In this document: positions 21,214 through 31,731 of the stretch, one piece after another | How the letters are laid out: each line of letters begins with the position of its first letter | Numbering within the stretch: position 1 is the stretch's first letter | Source: Bigelowiella natans CCMP2755 | Lineage: Eukaryota; Cercozoa; Chlorarachniophyceae | DNA length: 47,411 nt | Reading direction: 5' to 3' | Assembly (NCBI GenBank): GCA_000320545.1 | Contig: ADNK01002130.1 | Coordinates: 1 to 47,411 of the forward strand | Made by a program: the position numbers and the translations under genes | Notes under the pieces: model-generated | What the model was told of the DNA's origin: nothing | The model's database searches: none | The model's input: only the letters and a program-made list of their open reading frames with translations

Positions 21214-21766
21214 ATATATATATATATATATATATATTGATTTATATATATTATATATATTTACATATATACATAAAGATTTAATTTATAACTTTTTAAA
21301 CGTTTAGAATGAGATGGAACGAGCGATGGGCGAGAGAGTTAACAGGTAGGTGGTTGCGCCTTGCTGTGCCCATTTTTAGCGGTTCTAACCTCCTCCATCA
21401 TCCTGCCCCCATCCCATCAAGTGTTTGAAAAAGTCGGAATGCTGCCAGCCTATAATACAACGATTTCTTTGACAGATTGCTGAGCGACTGGGCTGCCGTA
21501 GGCTACATAAAGAACATAAAGGTACCTGCTGGAGTATGCAACATCGATGATGTTTGATAATGCCGGGTGATGTGGTTGACTCGACCATCATCATTGTTAT
21601 CATCATCGTCGTCGTCATCATCATCGCCATCATCATCTTTATCAACTATCTGAAGGTATCACAGCTGAGAAATCGCTTTCAAATCCTGGGGCGCAAGAAC
21701 TTCCCAGCAGACGACGAACTCGTGGATTCGCTCACGAACTTTGCGAACGACTTCGTCCACAGAGAG

Positions 21767-21802
<36 letters not shown>

Positions 21803-22466
21803 AGAGTAGTAGTAGTAGCAGCAGTATGGGGGTGGGAAGGGGCGGGGCTGGGAGTATAGCACAAAATTCCTTTAGAAGAGTTCATAAAATAAAAATACGC
21901 GTGGAGACCATCCTCTACTCTGTCATTTCGAAACGGTGGATGATATTGGTTCCTGATTTTTATCGCACCTTTTTCTGGCTACATCAGATCGCTCGTGTGG
22001 AGGAGACTGGGTACACGATGCTGCATAGCCAGCACTGCTGCTATTTTAACTTGAGATGGATTTCTGATGTTGTACTCCCCGTAAATTCCCGTATTTTTTG
22101 CAGATGGCTCCTGTCTCAGAGATTTCCTCCGAGGAAAATACAAGTACGACAATGCCTTTTCCCGCCTTTATAAGAAGACATCCTAAACAAGCCTCTCTGC
22201 TCCACTGTTCTGTGCATCATCCATCTCCCATCGATATCCGCGCAAAAATCTTTGGCTCTTCATTGATGGCATATTCCTGTTATTCTCTGGTTGGCATTTG
22301 CAGGCTTTTCTGGCCGAGCGTTTTGGACTTGGGGCTGGTATTATTCAACAATGATTCCTCGCATCCGTCTTCGCTCTTGTTGCAATAATCGGGGAGCTTG
22401 GAAATAGGGATCGATGTTTCAAAGACTCTGTTTGTTTGGCTATAGATATGCCTTTCTTATTCTCGA

Positions 22467-22506
<40 letters not shown>

Positions 22507-22515
22507 ACACACACT

Positions 22516-22546
<31 letters not shown>

Positions 22547-22574
22547 ACAGACACACAGACACACATATAATATA

Positions 22575-22605
<31 letters not shown>

Positions 22606-23401
22606 TGAATATATACAAATATTATTTATAATTGTTTATCTATTTCACTAAATTTGTACCTATCATGCCATCTGGACAACAGAAACGGAGATGGCTGAGG
22701 ACATCTTCGATCTCTTAGAAGCAAACCACACACTAGTAAGCTACGGTGTCACTTTCAGCCGTCTCCTTTTACCTAGAACCCCTTCCCCCGAGCACACGGA
22801 CCGTGCGTGAAAGTTTCCGAGTTGTTGATGCTGTTGTGTTTTGGACGAAAAATGCTGCCGGGCCTGTTCTTCCTCTCTCATATATGTTCTATTCACGAAA
22901 GCCCTTCGTTTCGGAGCTGCCTCCTGATCTTCCCGCGGTTGTAAATAGGTCAGACTTAACCATTTTGACTTGTCTCATACAAACACCAATTCGAGCGATA
23001 CGTTCTCATGTCTTTGTTGCGGCGTATAGTGGTCTCCCGGCGGGCTTGCTCGAAAATGGGGGTACGCACAAATGTCAAAATCCATGATTCCATAATGAGA
23101 ATACAGAGAGATTTCGTCTCAAATTCGTTCAAAAAAATTAGCTTCGTAGAGGGGTTTTAATCCCCTTCTGCGAGAGTCCAACATGTCAAGAAGTTGAAGG
23201 CGTGATGGAAATGAAGATAGGAGGAGACAGAAGATATGAAAAACAAAGAATGTGCATTATTAATTCTCGTAACGAAAGGCCCCCGGTTGGCGGCTAAGTT
23301 TTTGGTCGGAATGGCATCCCCCAAGATTGTTGGACTGAGGCTTACAAATGATGAGCTGTTCGGGTTGTCATGATAAATTACACACACACACGCACACACA
23401 C

Positions 23402-23443
<42 letters not shown>

Positions 23444-23953
23444 GAGCGTTTATGCGTTATGTCTACATTAATGTACATCATGAAGACGCGACTGCAGTGA
23501 TAAGAAAACGAAGTTTTCCTCATCACCATCATCATAAGACAGTGATAAGCGCGTTGTGCTTGCTGTTGTCCGTTTTAGGTACTGCGATGACGTAGACTTC
23601 AAAGTGCTTCTGGCGGAAATTGAGAAACTGTTAGCATGATTTTAAATACTCGCGATGATCACAATTTGTGCCCCATACTGATGAACGCACACACATGTGC
23701 ATGCATCAGCATACATGTACATATATGCACCATAGATCTAAATCCGTGTCTATATTTTTCAGGGTGAACACGGAGAAGCCGCCCGAAGATGATGACGATA
23801 GCGTAGTGGCTCATTAACTATTCCTAAGATTTCCATCGGTCCAAGAAACGACATGATTATGGTATTCTTCAGGTGCATGGATCGGACTTGGATCCTGAGA
23901 CGGGTTTACCGATGGACATCAAAGCTATGGAACGTCTTGAAGAAGAAGACTAA
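12311..23953 (+). CDS. RecQ-family ATP-dependent DNA helicase
   Basis: A 3'-5' DNA helicase of the RecQ family, which works in recombination and replication repair. Start chosen at 12311 (MVQYCSSAMTKLSF), in frame with an acidic segment and then a coiled-coil-like ETRLRQLIKRNTKLIADLEE (12619-12683). Core exons run 14132-19092. Downstream exons include DVRMLKNYVYDLRVAE (from 19250), QLLKHIFGYEAVFEVSK (19778-19828), NLYKLSRDLDMPQ (19987-20049), LLLRLLAYLGELKWK (20211-20257), LLSDWAAVGYIKNIK (21476-21521) and SCLRDFLRGKYK (from about 22105), a winged-helix-like C-terminal part. The last exon 23873-23953 ends DIKAMERLEEED. About 35 exons are seen. Junctions at 12.9, 14.4, 17.8, 21.1 and 22.1-23.7 kb do not close by eye, so the C-terminal model is incomplete. 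Confidence 0.87.
14916..14978. repeat. Compound (CA)n(GA)n
   Basis: RecQ-like intron 14756-15014. Confidence 0.95.
15261..15292. repeat. (CA)n
   Basis: RecQ-like intron 15058-15353. Confidence 0.95.
15805..15878. repeat. Compound (CA)n(GA)n
   Basis: About 19 CA and 18 GA units in the RecQ-like intron before the DEAH exon. Confidence 0.95.
16220..16251. repeat. (AT)n
   Basis: In the intron that splits the RecQ DEAH box between VDE and AHC. Confidence 0.95.
16411..16443. repeat. (TAG)n
   Basis: RecQ-like intron 16373-16471. TAG units on the sense strand end close to the acceptor region. Confidence 0.9.
16797..16830. repeat. (CA)n
   Basis: RecQ-like intron after motif III. Confidence 0.95.
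17462..17493. repeat. (CT)n
   Basis: Sense-strand pyrimidine run 48 bases before the acceptor at 17540, in an intron of only 85 bases. Confidence 0.95.
18374..18403. repeat. (CT)n acting as polypyrimidine tract
   Basis: Leads directly into TTTCTCACTCTCTTCAG, the acceptor of exon 18420-18458. Confidence 0.9.
19424..19462. repeat. (ACT)n
   Basis: RecQ-like gene, between the DVRMLKNYVY exon and 19778. Confidence 0.9.
20359..20395. repeat. (TG)n
   Basis: Ends 15 bases before the acceptor of exon 20411-20452. Confidence 0.95.
20519..20563. repeat. (CT)n
   Basis: Followed by C-rich sequence up to the acceptor at 20641; a long pyrimidine tract. Confidence 0.95.
20971..21237. repeat. (CA)n at 20971-21001 and (CA)n/(AT)n at 21175-21237
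   Basis: Two arrays on either side of the short exon VMENAVRK (21054-21078). Confidence 0.9.
21767..21802. repeat. (TAG)n starting at a splice donor
   Basis: The exon ends HRE at 21766 and the intron begins GTAGTAGTAG, so the array itself supplies the GTAGTA donor. Confidence 0.9.
22469..22605. repeat. Compound (CT)n(CA)n(A/T)n
   Basis: 137 bases of three adjoining arrays in the C-terminal part of the RecQ-like gene. Confidence 0.95.
23381..23439. repeat. Compound (CA)n(AT)n
   Basis: The last long microsatellite before the 6-kb array-free stretch. Confidence 0.95.
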
Positions 23954-25347
23954 CGATCGTGGTGTTTACACGTGCGTAGTCAAATGCATCACCTTCTGCA
24001 AATGAATGCCAACGCCAAGCGGTGCAGGAACATGTTGTTGCAATTTGGGCAGATGATGAGAACGCTGTGTGCATGCAGATGATGGACAAATTGGTTTGGC
24101 CTGCTTCTGAAAACTGAAATCACACGTGTGAAGAACAATTCGTGTGTCAGTGTGCGCACCTGGCGGCTAGCTGGGCAGGCAGATGTTGGAGCATGGTGTC
24201 TGTCCAAGCTCATGTCAGCATTGTCAATTCTGCATTGATTTGAGACAATCGACGCTTCGGAAAATGTCAGTGCTGGCGACACACGCTAGACACGTCTTGA
24301 TGCATTGAAGTCGAAGCAACAATCAGTTTCGCACCTTGCTGTTCTGGGCAAGTCTAGAAGTGTGCAAAATTGGAGCAAGTGTGATGGACACAGTGATGTC
24401 ACACACGTGGCACGTGTGTCACATTGCACGTCCATCACAAGCAGCGACGTGCAAAACGGCGAGTGCACCAAGTCGTTGAACGCAACGCAGCGTGCTGGTT
24501 TTCTCACTTGCCAAAACGAACGATTCACCACGCCAGCACGCCGCCAGCACGCTGCATGGCACGTCCAAACATTCAGACGTCGTGCCACGCCAGCACGTCG
24601 CACGCAACAGTGTTCGCACAACCACGAAGTCAAACGTCCAGGTTTCGCACGTCCTGCGCAACCCCTGCGCATGGGTCATCCATGTCTTTGTTTTTTTTGG
24701 CCATGCAACAACACCAACACACAGCATCGTTTCGGGAAGGTTGCATCGTTCCAATGAATGAACAATGAACAAAGCGTTGATCAAAAACTAAATGCGCCAG
24801 AACCACATGGGAGACAGGCATTTGCACACAGCAGAGCCTCAACAACACTCGTTCCATTTCCACAGTCAAGATTCACAAAAAGATTGCGTTCCCTGAATGG
24901 GAAACTGAAATCGACATAATTTCCATGTCGCGATCTAGGAATCGCGTCCATTCACGTGCCTTTTCAACTTCCACAAATCCAGTCCCTCGGGCCATTTTGT
25001 GACGTTGCCATTCGAAAGCGAGCTCCCCCATCACTTGTGTCTACTAGGTCTACTCTGTTGAGCGCGATGTGTAGATCGTTTTGGTTCTAAAATGCATGTG
25101 ACCCGTGTGCCCATGTGTGGATATGGAAACCAAAAGTTGAGATGCGCCCAATGAGCGAGCATCGTTTTAGCTGCGGAAGAATTACATTATCATGTTTCAT
25201 CGTCATTCATTGATACCGAAATGATGTTGGTTTTTGTTCACATTCAACATTGCAGATAGCAACCCAATGAAAAATTATCAAAAATCGGAAATTGCGAGCG
25301 AAATTAGTGACATCTTCTTCTCTTAGATTCTAGTCACCTACAACGAA
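23954..25347. other. Intergenic region rich in CACGTG/GCACG words
   Basis: 1.4 kb between the RecQ stop and the carrier start, without microsatellites. Overlapping open frames on both strands at 24286-24870 have no family features and are treated as chance. It contains a perfect inverted repeat of 9+1+9 bases at 24401-24419 (ACACACGTG G CACGTGTGT), two copies of CCACGCCAGCACG (24528 and 24585) with an inverted GCGTGCTGG at about 24490, and two copies of TGAACAA (24759-24772). It should hold the promoter of the carrier gene. Confidence 0.55.
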
Positions 25348-26523
25348 ATGGTCTGGACGTTCGAGGCGGCTACTCAGGGCTTGTACAATGCGGTATCAGA
25401 TGGATTCTATGTCGGTGTAAGCGGGGGCGCTGCTATGATGGCTCAGGTTGTGCATTGTCTAATCACTACACATGTTCAAATTGAACGAATGGTGGCGAAG
25501 AAACATAAATTACGATATGAAATCTTTGCTGAATCGCCATCATCCTTCTACGAAACATACATACTGATACCCACTTAGGTGACTACCTTCATGTGGTTAC
25601 ACACAGTAATGAAATATCAGTATCGATTTGGAACAAGCATAACAGAAACTTTCGCTGCATTGTGGAAGGACGGAGGTTTCTTACGCTTTTATCGGGGCTA
25701 TGGCATGGCAATCGTCAATGCACCGATTAGCCGAGCAGGAAGCACAGCCGCCAACAAGGCCGCTCTAACATTCCTAGATCACATGATTGCATCTTCGGAG
25801 AAAGAGAATCAGCATAAAGGCAATGATAGCATTCGACTTCCAATGTGGGTCACGACTGTCTTTTCAGCTTCCATTGCATCTGTAGGAAAAATATTCCTCA
25901 CTCCCTTCGATATGGTTCAGACATCTTTACAGGTGGGAAGAAAGGGTGCACACTCTGACATAATGGGGAAAATCCGTCGTGACGGAATATTTGTCCTCTG
26001 GCATGGCAGCGCAGCCATTTATCTCTCGTCCATTGTGTCCAACTTCTCCTGGTTTTGTGTTTACAATACGCTTAGCCATCGATGGGAATTGCCCCCATTG
26101 ACCCCACGCCACAGTAATGCTAATAGTCATAGCAGTAGGGATCCCAATCTATCTGAGAATAGCAGCTACGACAGGGATCCCATGAATGCTGATGATGATT
26201 TCGAAAACCACGGAGAGATTGGAAAGAGAAGGGTTCATCACGTGCTTATTCGCGATGCTACCATTGGTATTTGTGCATCGTTCACTGCGGACATTGCGAC
26301 CAATTCGCTCAAGGTTCTAAAAACACACAGACAGACTACACCAAATAGCATCGGTTACACAACAGCCTTTTTTGACATCACGCGCACGGATGGATTCATC
26401 GGACCCTTTACCAGAGGACTCAAAGTGAGGATATTTGTTAATGGCTGTCAAGGGGCCTTTTTCACAATGATATGGAATGGGCTGCAGAGAAGACTCCTTC
26501 CATTAGATAACCAAAATCAATAA
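25348..26523 (+). CDS. Mitochondrial carrier-like protein (SLC25 superfamily)
   Basis: Likely a solute carrier of the mitochondrial inner membrane; substrate unknown. Exons 25348-25446 and 25579-26523 join as MMAQ-VTTFMW, giving 347 residues, close to the family's usual 300-350. Family signs: LWKDGGFLRFYRGYGMAI in repeat 1; PFDMVQTSLQV in repeat 2, fitting the P-x-[DE]-x5 signature, followed by GIFVLWHGSAA; repeat 3 has DGFIGPFTRGLKVRIF. The repeat 1 signature is weak (LHTVMKYQYRFGTS) and the repeat 3 signature is degenerate (ADIATNSLKVLKTHR). A polar loop of about 45 residues (HSNANSHSS to GKRRV) separates repeats 2 and 3. The single intron (132 bases) has no microsatellite, unlike the neighbours. 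Confidence 0.8.
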
Positions 26524-27816
26524 TTCAAGGGTTGGGCATCATGTTTGAGTGCACAGCAGCGATGAAAAGTGCTGAATAAACCAGAAATGAACTCGAAACA
26601 TTGTGCATGCTACCTGCTCATGCTCATCACTCATCACACGTCTAGTGTTGTTGCAACGTCATTGCAATCGCATGTGGAATCGTGTTAGTCCTCATAGTCA
26701 CGCGTGCAGAACACACTCTAGAGTGTGTAGCACAGTGTCACTAGTGTAGCAAGTTCACACAAAGCAATGCAAATCTGAAAATGTGCAACAAATTGAGTGA
26801 GAGCAGATGTGTGCATGTGTGCATGTGTGTGTGTCATTGCATGCAGCTGGCATGTGCGTGTGTGTGGGCACTGTGTTGCAAGCAGCGCACACAGCGTGGA
26901 TGATGGCTGTGGCATGAATGGGCATGGCCATGATCAAATGAGTGCATTCTGGCTGTCACAGTGCAAACCTCACTGACTCTGGTGCTCACGCACAGCTGCC
27001 TCGTCGTTGACAGTTTTGACGGATCAATTGGTGTTCCGCCATGATGTGATCATTGCCACTCTGCCTAGCTCTGGCACTGCTAGACTGCCCGTGAAACAAT
27101 GGAATTTTGTGTGCAGGCAGTTTTGACTCTCATCGACATTTCATGTTTGACAACAATGTTGATTTTCCCTTTTCAATCTCCTTCAGTGAGTCCATCACAA
27201 GGCTCTCACTTCTGGACGGAGAGGTTTGCGAGTTGCACAGCTGACAAGTGCTTTGGCTCACACCAGCAGAACGCACATTGCCACCCTGTTGTCCTTCAAA
27301 GGAGAGGAAAGTGACTGCACATTCTCCCTGCTCTTCTTGCAAGGAATCATCTGATTTTGATGCTTGCGCAGAAGTGATCATCAGCAGGCACCGCTAGACC
27401 GGTTCAGAGGTGTGTGCCACACAGCACACGTGATGCAAATTCTGCACAACGCTGCGTGTGCAGGATGAACAATGAACAATGAACAATGAACAATGATGAT
27501 GAACCAAATTTCCAAAACGTTGCAAGACACTTGCAGTGTGCGAGACGCAGTGCCTCGAACTAGCTTCAGTGAGGACCAACTGGTGAACCAGCAGGGTGAC
27601 GAACGTCATTGCTTCTTTGAAGTCGATCAGAGCAGCGACGAACAATCGGCGGTTTGATCAGTGCGACAATCGATGACAGTCTTAATGATCTGAAATGAAG
27701 CGTGAGTCTTGTACGTCCTGCGACATTTAATTGTCAGCTTCAAAGGTCGAAAACAAAGGGGATTTTTGCGATTTTGCGCTCAAATTTGAACATATTCAAA
27801 TTTTGCTCCCTGCCCC
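26524..27816. other. Intergenic region with palindromes and a TGAACAA array
   Basis: 1.3 kb between the carrier stop and the next start on the same strand. No supported frame. It holds an 18-base perfect palindrome at 26711-26728 (ACACACTCT AGAGTGTGT), a TGTG-rich stretch at 26808-26870, and four tandem copies of TGAACAA at 27466-27493. Composition resembles 24.0-25.3 kb. Confidence 0.55.
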
Positions 27817-29703
27817 ATGGCCAACCTCCCTCTGAAAGGAGTGTTCCCTCTCGTGATCCTCTTTCTCTATGGGCCACGGGAACATGCCATTTCTCATGGC
27901 GAAAACCGGGGATGGGGAGGCATTTTGATGGCGCATTCTGCTCGGGTTGTGAGGAGGGCAATCATTAATCAGACAGCCCTCGAGCACACAATCAGGGCCT
28001 ATCGTGTTGAGTCGCCGTTCTCAAAGGTGACCAAATTCTTCAACGGTGAAACTGGATGGGCCTGTTGTCGACCTTGTGTAACAGAGCATTATCCACAAGT
28101 CGATGACATGTTTGGGACGAGTGAAGCCTACGGAGATGCAGTTGGCACAGTGCCTTTGATAATGAGAATGCAAGATCAGTTAGAGCAGGTAATAGTAGAA
28201 ATGCTGCTGCCGTTCGGTGGATGTATGTGATTGTTTCTATCAAGTTGCACTTCAGTAGAAAACAGGATTCCGCTTCGAATATTTGTCTACTTTCCTGAAA
28301 GCCATGTGTACGTATCTACAGAGGAACACGCCCAGGGCCATCTTCAAGCGAAAATTGGCAGAGATTCGGGAACTAGTAGAAAAGGAGCTAGAACGAAACA
28401 GAACGGCGTCTGCGTCAAAATCCTCGAGCGGAAGTAAAAGCTCAAAATCTGGGAATTCCAAAAACAAAGGATCTTCACCAAAGAAAGGAGTGACCGTCGA
28501 CGAGCGTGGAATGGCATATCAGCCTGAAGAATGGGGTTCGTTGCATTAAATTTCAGTTTTTAGTGTCGAACAACAATTGCACCATCACATCTCACGTTCA
28601 GCAGATGGCCTCCTTTCTTCTCAAATCATAGTTGTTCTTCGTGCTTATTATAAAACTGCTACCAACATCGATAGGTAACAAAGAAAACAAATGCTGCCCC
28701 GTATGTCCGCAAGAAATGGTAGCTGCGATCGAGATATCGTCCGAATATACCACGTGGTCATCCCAGAGGGAAGAAAACGAGGAGGGGGGGGAGGATATAT
28801 CAATCGGAGGGAAGCCAAAGTCATCTTCCAAAAAAAAATCGAATTCAAAGTCATCTTCTTCAAAAAAATCGAGTTCTAAGTCCTCATCCTCCTCGAAAGC
28901 AAGCTCAAAGTCAAAGTCCTCATCCTCCTCGAAATTGGCGTCAAGCAGCAGCTCGCCAGGTCCTTTAGCGGGTCTCTCTGCTGCCGTTAAAAATCGGATC
29001 AAAGCTGAGAATTATGGTGAAAGAAACCGATATTTGAACGTCCCGATGACATCGCTAGATATGCCTCCTTGCTGCCGCTTCTGCGACGCTCCCTATTCAA
29101 AGGTAGTAAAAAGCATAAGCAACCATATCAATTTTTCTGAGAAGAATTTCCGGCACATTTGAAAATAGAAGGAGACACAGGGAAAGGGGGGAGGGGGCTG
29201 CTGATGCTGATGATGTTGTGTTGGCTTTAGCTGGCAACGTCTTGATACCTCGCCTTTTGTGCTGTTTATTCGGTACTCAGAAACGGTACGCAGATGTCGT
29301 GTCGCTACCCTATCAGAAGTATCACTACACAGGGGACGGAAAGACGTTCGGCTTTAGAGGACCGACTGTACCCCACATGCAACGAGACTATAGACCAGTG
29401 ATATTTGCTGAAACTGAGTCGGTATCCTCCTCCTCCTCCTCCGCCTCAGCTTTGTCATCGAGTACGAGTGAAGAGAATATGAACTCTCAGAAGATTTCTC
29501 AGGCTTCATCGCAGTCTGAGGCGAAGGGCAGCCAGGGAGTGTTCCCCATTAAAGGCTACAGCCCTGCGAAGCCAGCTCCGCAGTGTTGTCAGGATTGCAC
29601 GGTGCCTCCAGAGACCGGAGAAAACTCTATACTTAAATGGGACAACCTACAGGCTGGCTTCGAAGTACCTCAAGAGGCTTTCAAACCAATATATGTCCAT
29701 TAG
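27817..29703 (+). CDS. Unrecognised, possibly secreted, protein with four CC-x2-C motifs and a Lys/Ser-rich linker
   Basis: Four exons join in phase: 27817-28216, 28266-28535, 28675-29102 and 29281-29703, about 506 residues. The first intron is only 49 bases; an alternative donor at 28189 does not close the frame. The N-terminus MANLPLKGVFPLVILFLYG could be a signal peptide. Four motifs recur: ACCRPC, KCCPVC, PCCRFC and QCCQDC, one in each exon except the second. Two linkers are Ser/Lys-rich: KSSSGSKSSKSGNSKNK in exon 2 and a longer run in exon 3 (about 28815-28960). A Ser run also opens exon 4's middle part (VSSSSSSASALSSS). I do not know the family. Ser/Lys runs after a signal peptide recall silica-associated or wall proteins, but nothing here proves that. 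Confidence 0.7.
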
Positions 29704-29771
29704 AATTTCTCGCATACTAACATGCGAAGATTATTTTTGGCGCTGCTATCTCCTGTTATTTGTGCTCTGTG

Positions 29772-29803
<32 letters not shown>

Positions 29804-30516
29804 GCCAATCATGAGAGCGTGATGCATTGAGTCATAAACTGTAATCAGAAGTTGCTATTGTGTGCATAAGAATGTAAATTTCTTGCGTATACATGTTTGC
29901 ATCCATTCGTCACTGCATGCAGCACGCACGCTCTTGCTTTGTCATGTTTCACAGGCTCATAGAGATTGCGCAGTTTTCGCATGCACATTGAACATATATA
30001 AATATTTCATCAACCTGCGAATACATTCTGCGTTTTCACAATGCAGGCCTTTGGTGTATGTGTACGTACGCTGTATATTAGTGTAGGTAAAAAACGCATC
30101 TCTAGTAGCAATATATTACCAGGCCATATCTAGATTATGCAAACGACAGCTTTAGCTTAGCTACGTCAGCGCACCACGACAAAGCCACTACTCCTACACC
30201 ATTCCGCATATATTATACACTCCCATAGCATACTTCTCACAATATTATAAGTTGACTCCGCTGTGCTGTTTCCATTGTCAACCCCATCATTTTAAGTAAC
30301 ACGCATCATGCATGCGCTCTTCGTTCATCGCGCGCACATTTCTCATCTGTCGCCGTCACTGAGGAACTTCGCTACGCCAGGGAACATCCTTTCCGGTGAA
30401 ATCGGCACGTATGGTATCTCTAAGACATCTTTGCAACCCTTGAAAACACAGAAAGCAGGTGGCGAGCAATAATACATATGCTGATCAGGATCGTAATGCA
30501 GTTTGTAAAAGGGCTT
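29704..30516. other. Convergent intergenic region
   Basis: 0.8 kb between two stop codons facing each other. Contains a CT run at about 29770-29803 and otherwise unremarkable AT-rich sequence. No frame is supported. Confidence 0.55.
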
Positions 30517-30796
30517 CTACTCCCCCGCTTTGCCCATCTCTCTTAACACCAGCCTCAACCTCGGCCCTTCATTGCATTTGAAAATTGCTACCTTATCGTG
30601 TGCTCGAAGAGCCTTCCGTAGCCTAGATCGAGCAGCCTCCTCCTCTGTACATTTCGAGGCGTGGTGTTTCGGTGATGGCGGCGACGATTTGCCCGCGAGG
30701 GGGGGTTCGAAATCAAGGATGGCCATCATTGCATGCAGCACGCCAGTCTGAGCAGGAAAAGCAAGTGAGCTGATATTATTATACATATTTACATTT

Positions 30797-30834
<38 letters not shown>

Positions 30835-31673
30835 TATATAATATGCATTATATCCCGACACAGTGATGCAGTAGCTTCGCTATCATGCATTGATCGAGAG
30901 GAAGGAGGAGGGGGAGGAGGAGTCCTTACCTTAAGACGCTTGTCGAAGTCTTGGTTATTTGTCATCATCGACGGATTTGCGTTAACCTTCACAAACAACA
31001 GATGATAAGAACACAGGTATTGATAGAATAGCAGCCGGCGGAGGAGGAGGAGGAAGAGCAGGAGGAAGAATAGAATGAGGGTGCGGAGAGCAGCAGTGGC
31101 AGTAACACCTCAAGCAAGTGAGGCCGTCCTTGCTGATCGAGGAGAAAGTCGAAGCCTAGGAGCTGGTAAAGTCCCCACTCGTGTGGGCTTGCAACGGATG
31201 TTTTCCTTTCCCCCTCATGCGTGCCCCTCCTCTCCGTCTTCTCGCCACCGACGCGGCTACCATCGCCGGCCATCGTAGCGGCAGCACCCGAGCGAGTTCT
31301 CCCTTGAAATGAGGCGGAGGCTGAGGAGGACGATGAGAATGCAGCACCTCCTTCCGAAGTGTCGATCATCCTACCTGTGCAGATTTTAGTTGCGGATGCC
31401 GCTCGCTTCTGCTTCCCCTCCCCCCCCTGTTTATCTCTCTCCTTTCTCCTCGGGACTCTGTAGAGGCCTCGGAGCAAACGGGAGACATCCTGATTGTAAC
31501 GTGCAAACGAGGAAGAAGGGGGGGGAGAGGTTGCTGCCTCAGGCATCGCTCGCACAGCGTTTGGCGTTGACGTTTGTTGCGGTGCAACGAATGAATACGG
31601 GGCACCGCCAGCAGCCGATGTAGGTAGCAGCAGTAGGACTAGTAAATACAAGAAAGCTCGTGTGCACACGTAG

Positions 31674-31731
<58 letters not shown>

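Noticed and set aside
24286-24870. Several overlapping frames of 79-150 codons on both strands
   Set aside because: Open in many frames at once, Cys/His/Thr-heavy from ACGTG and GCACG words, with no recognisable domain.
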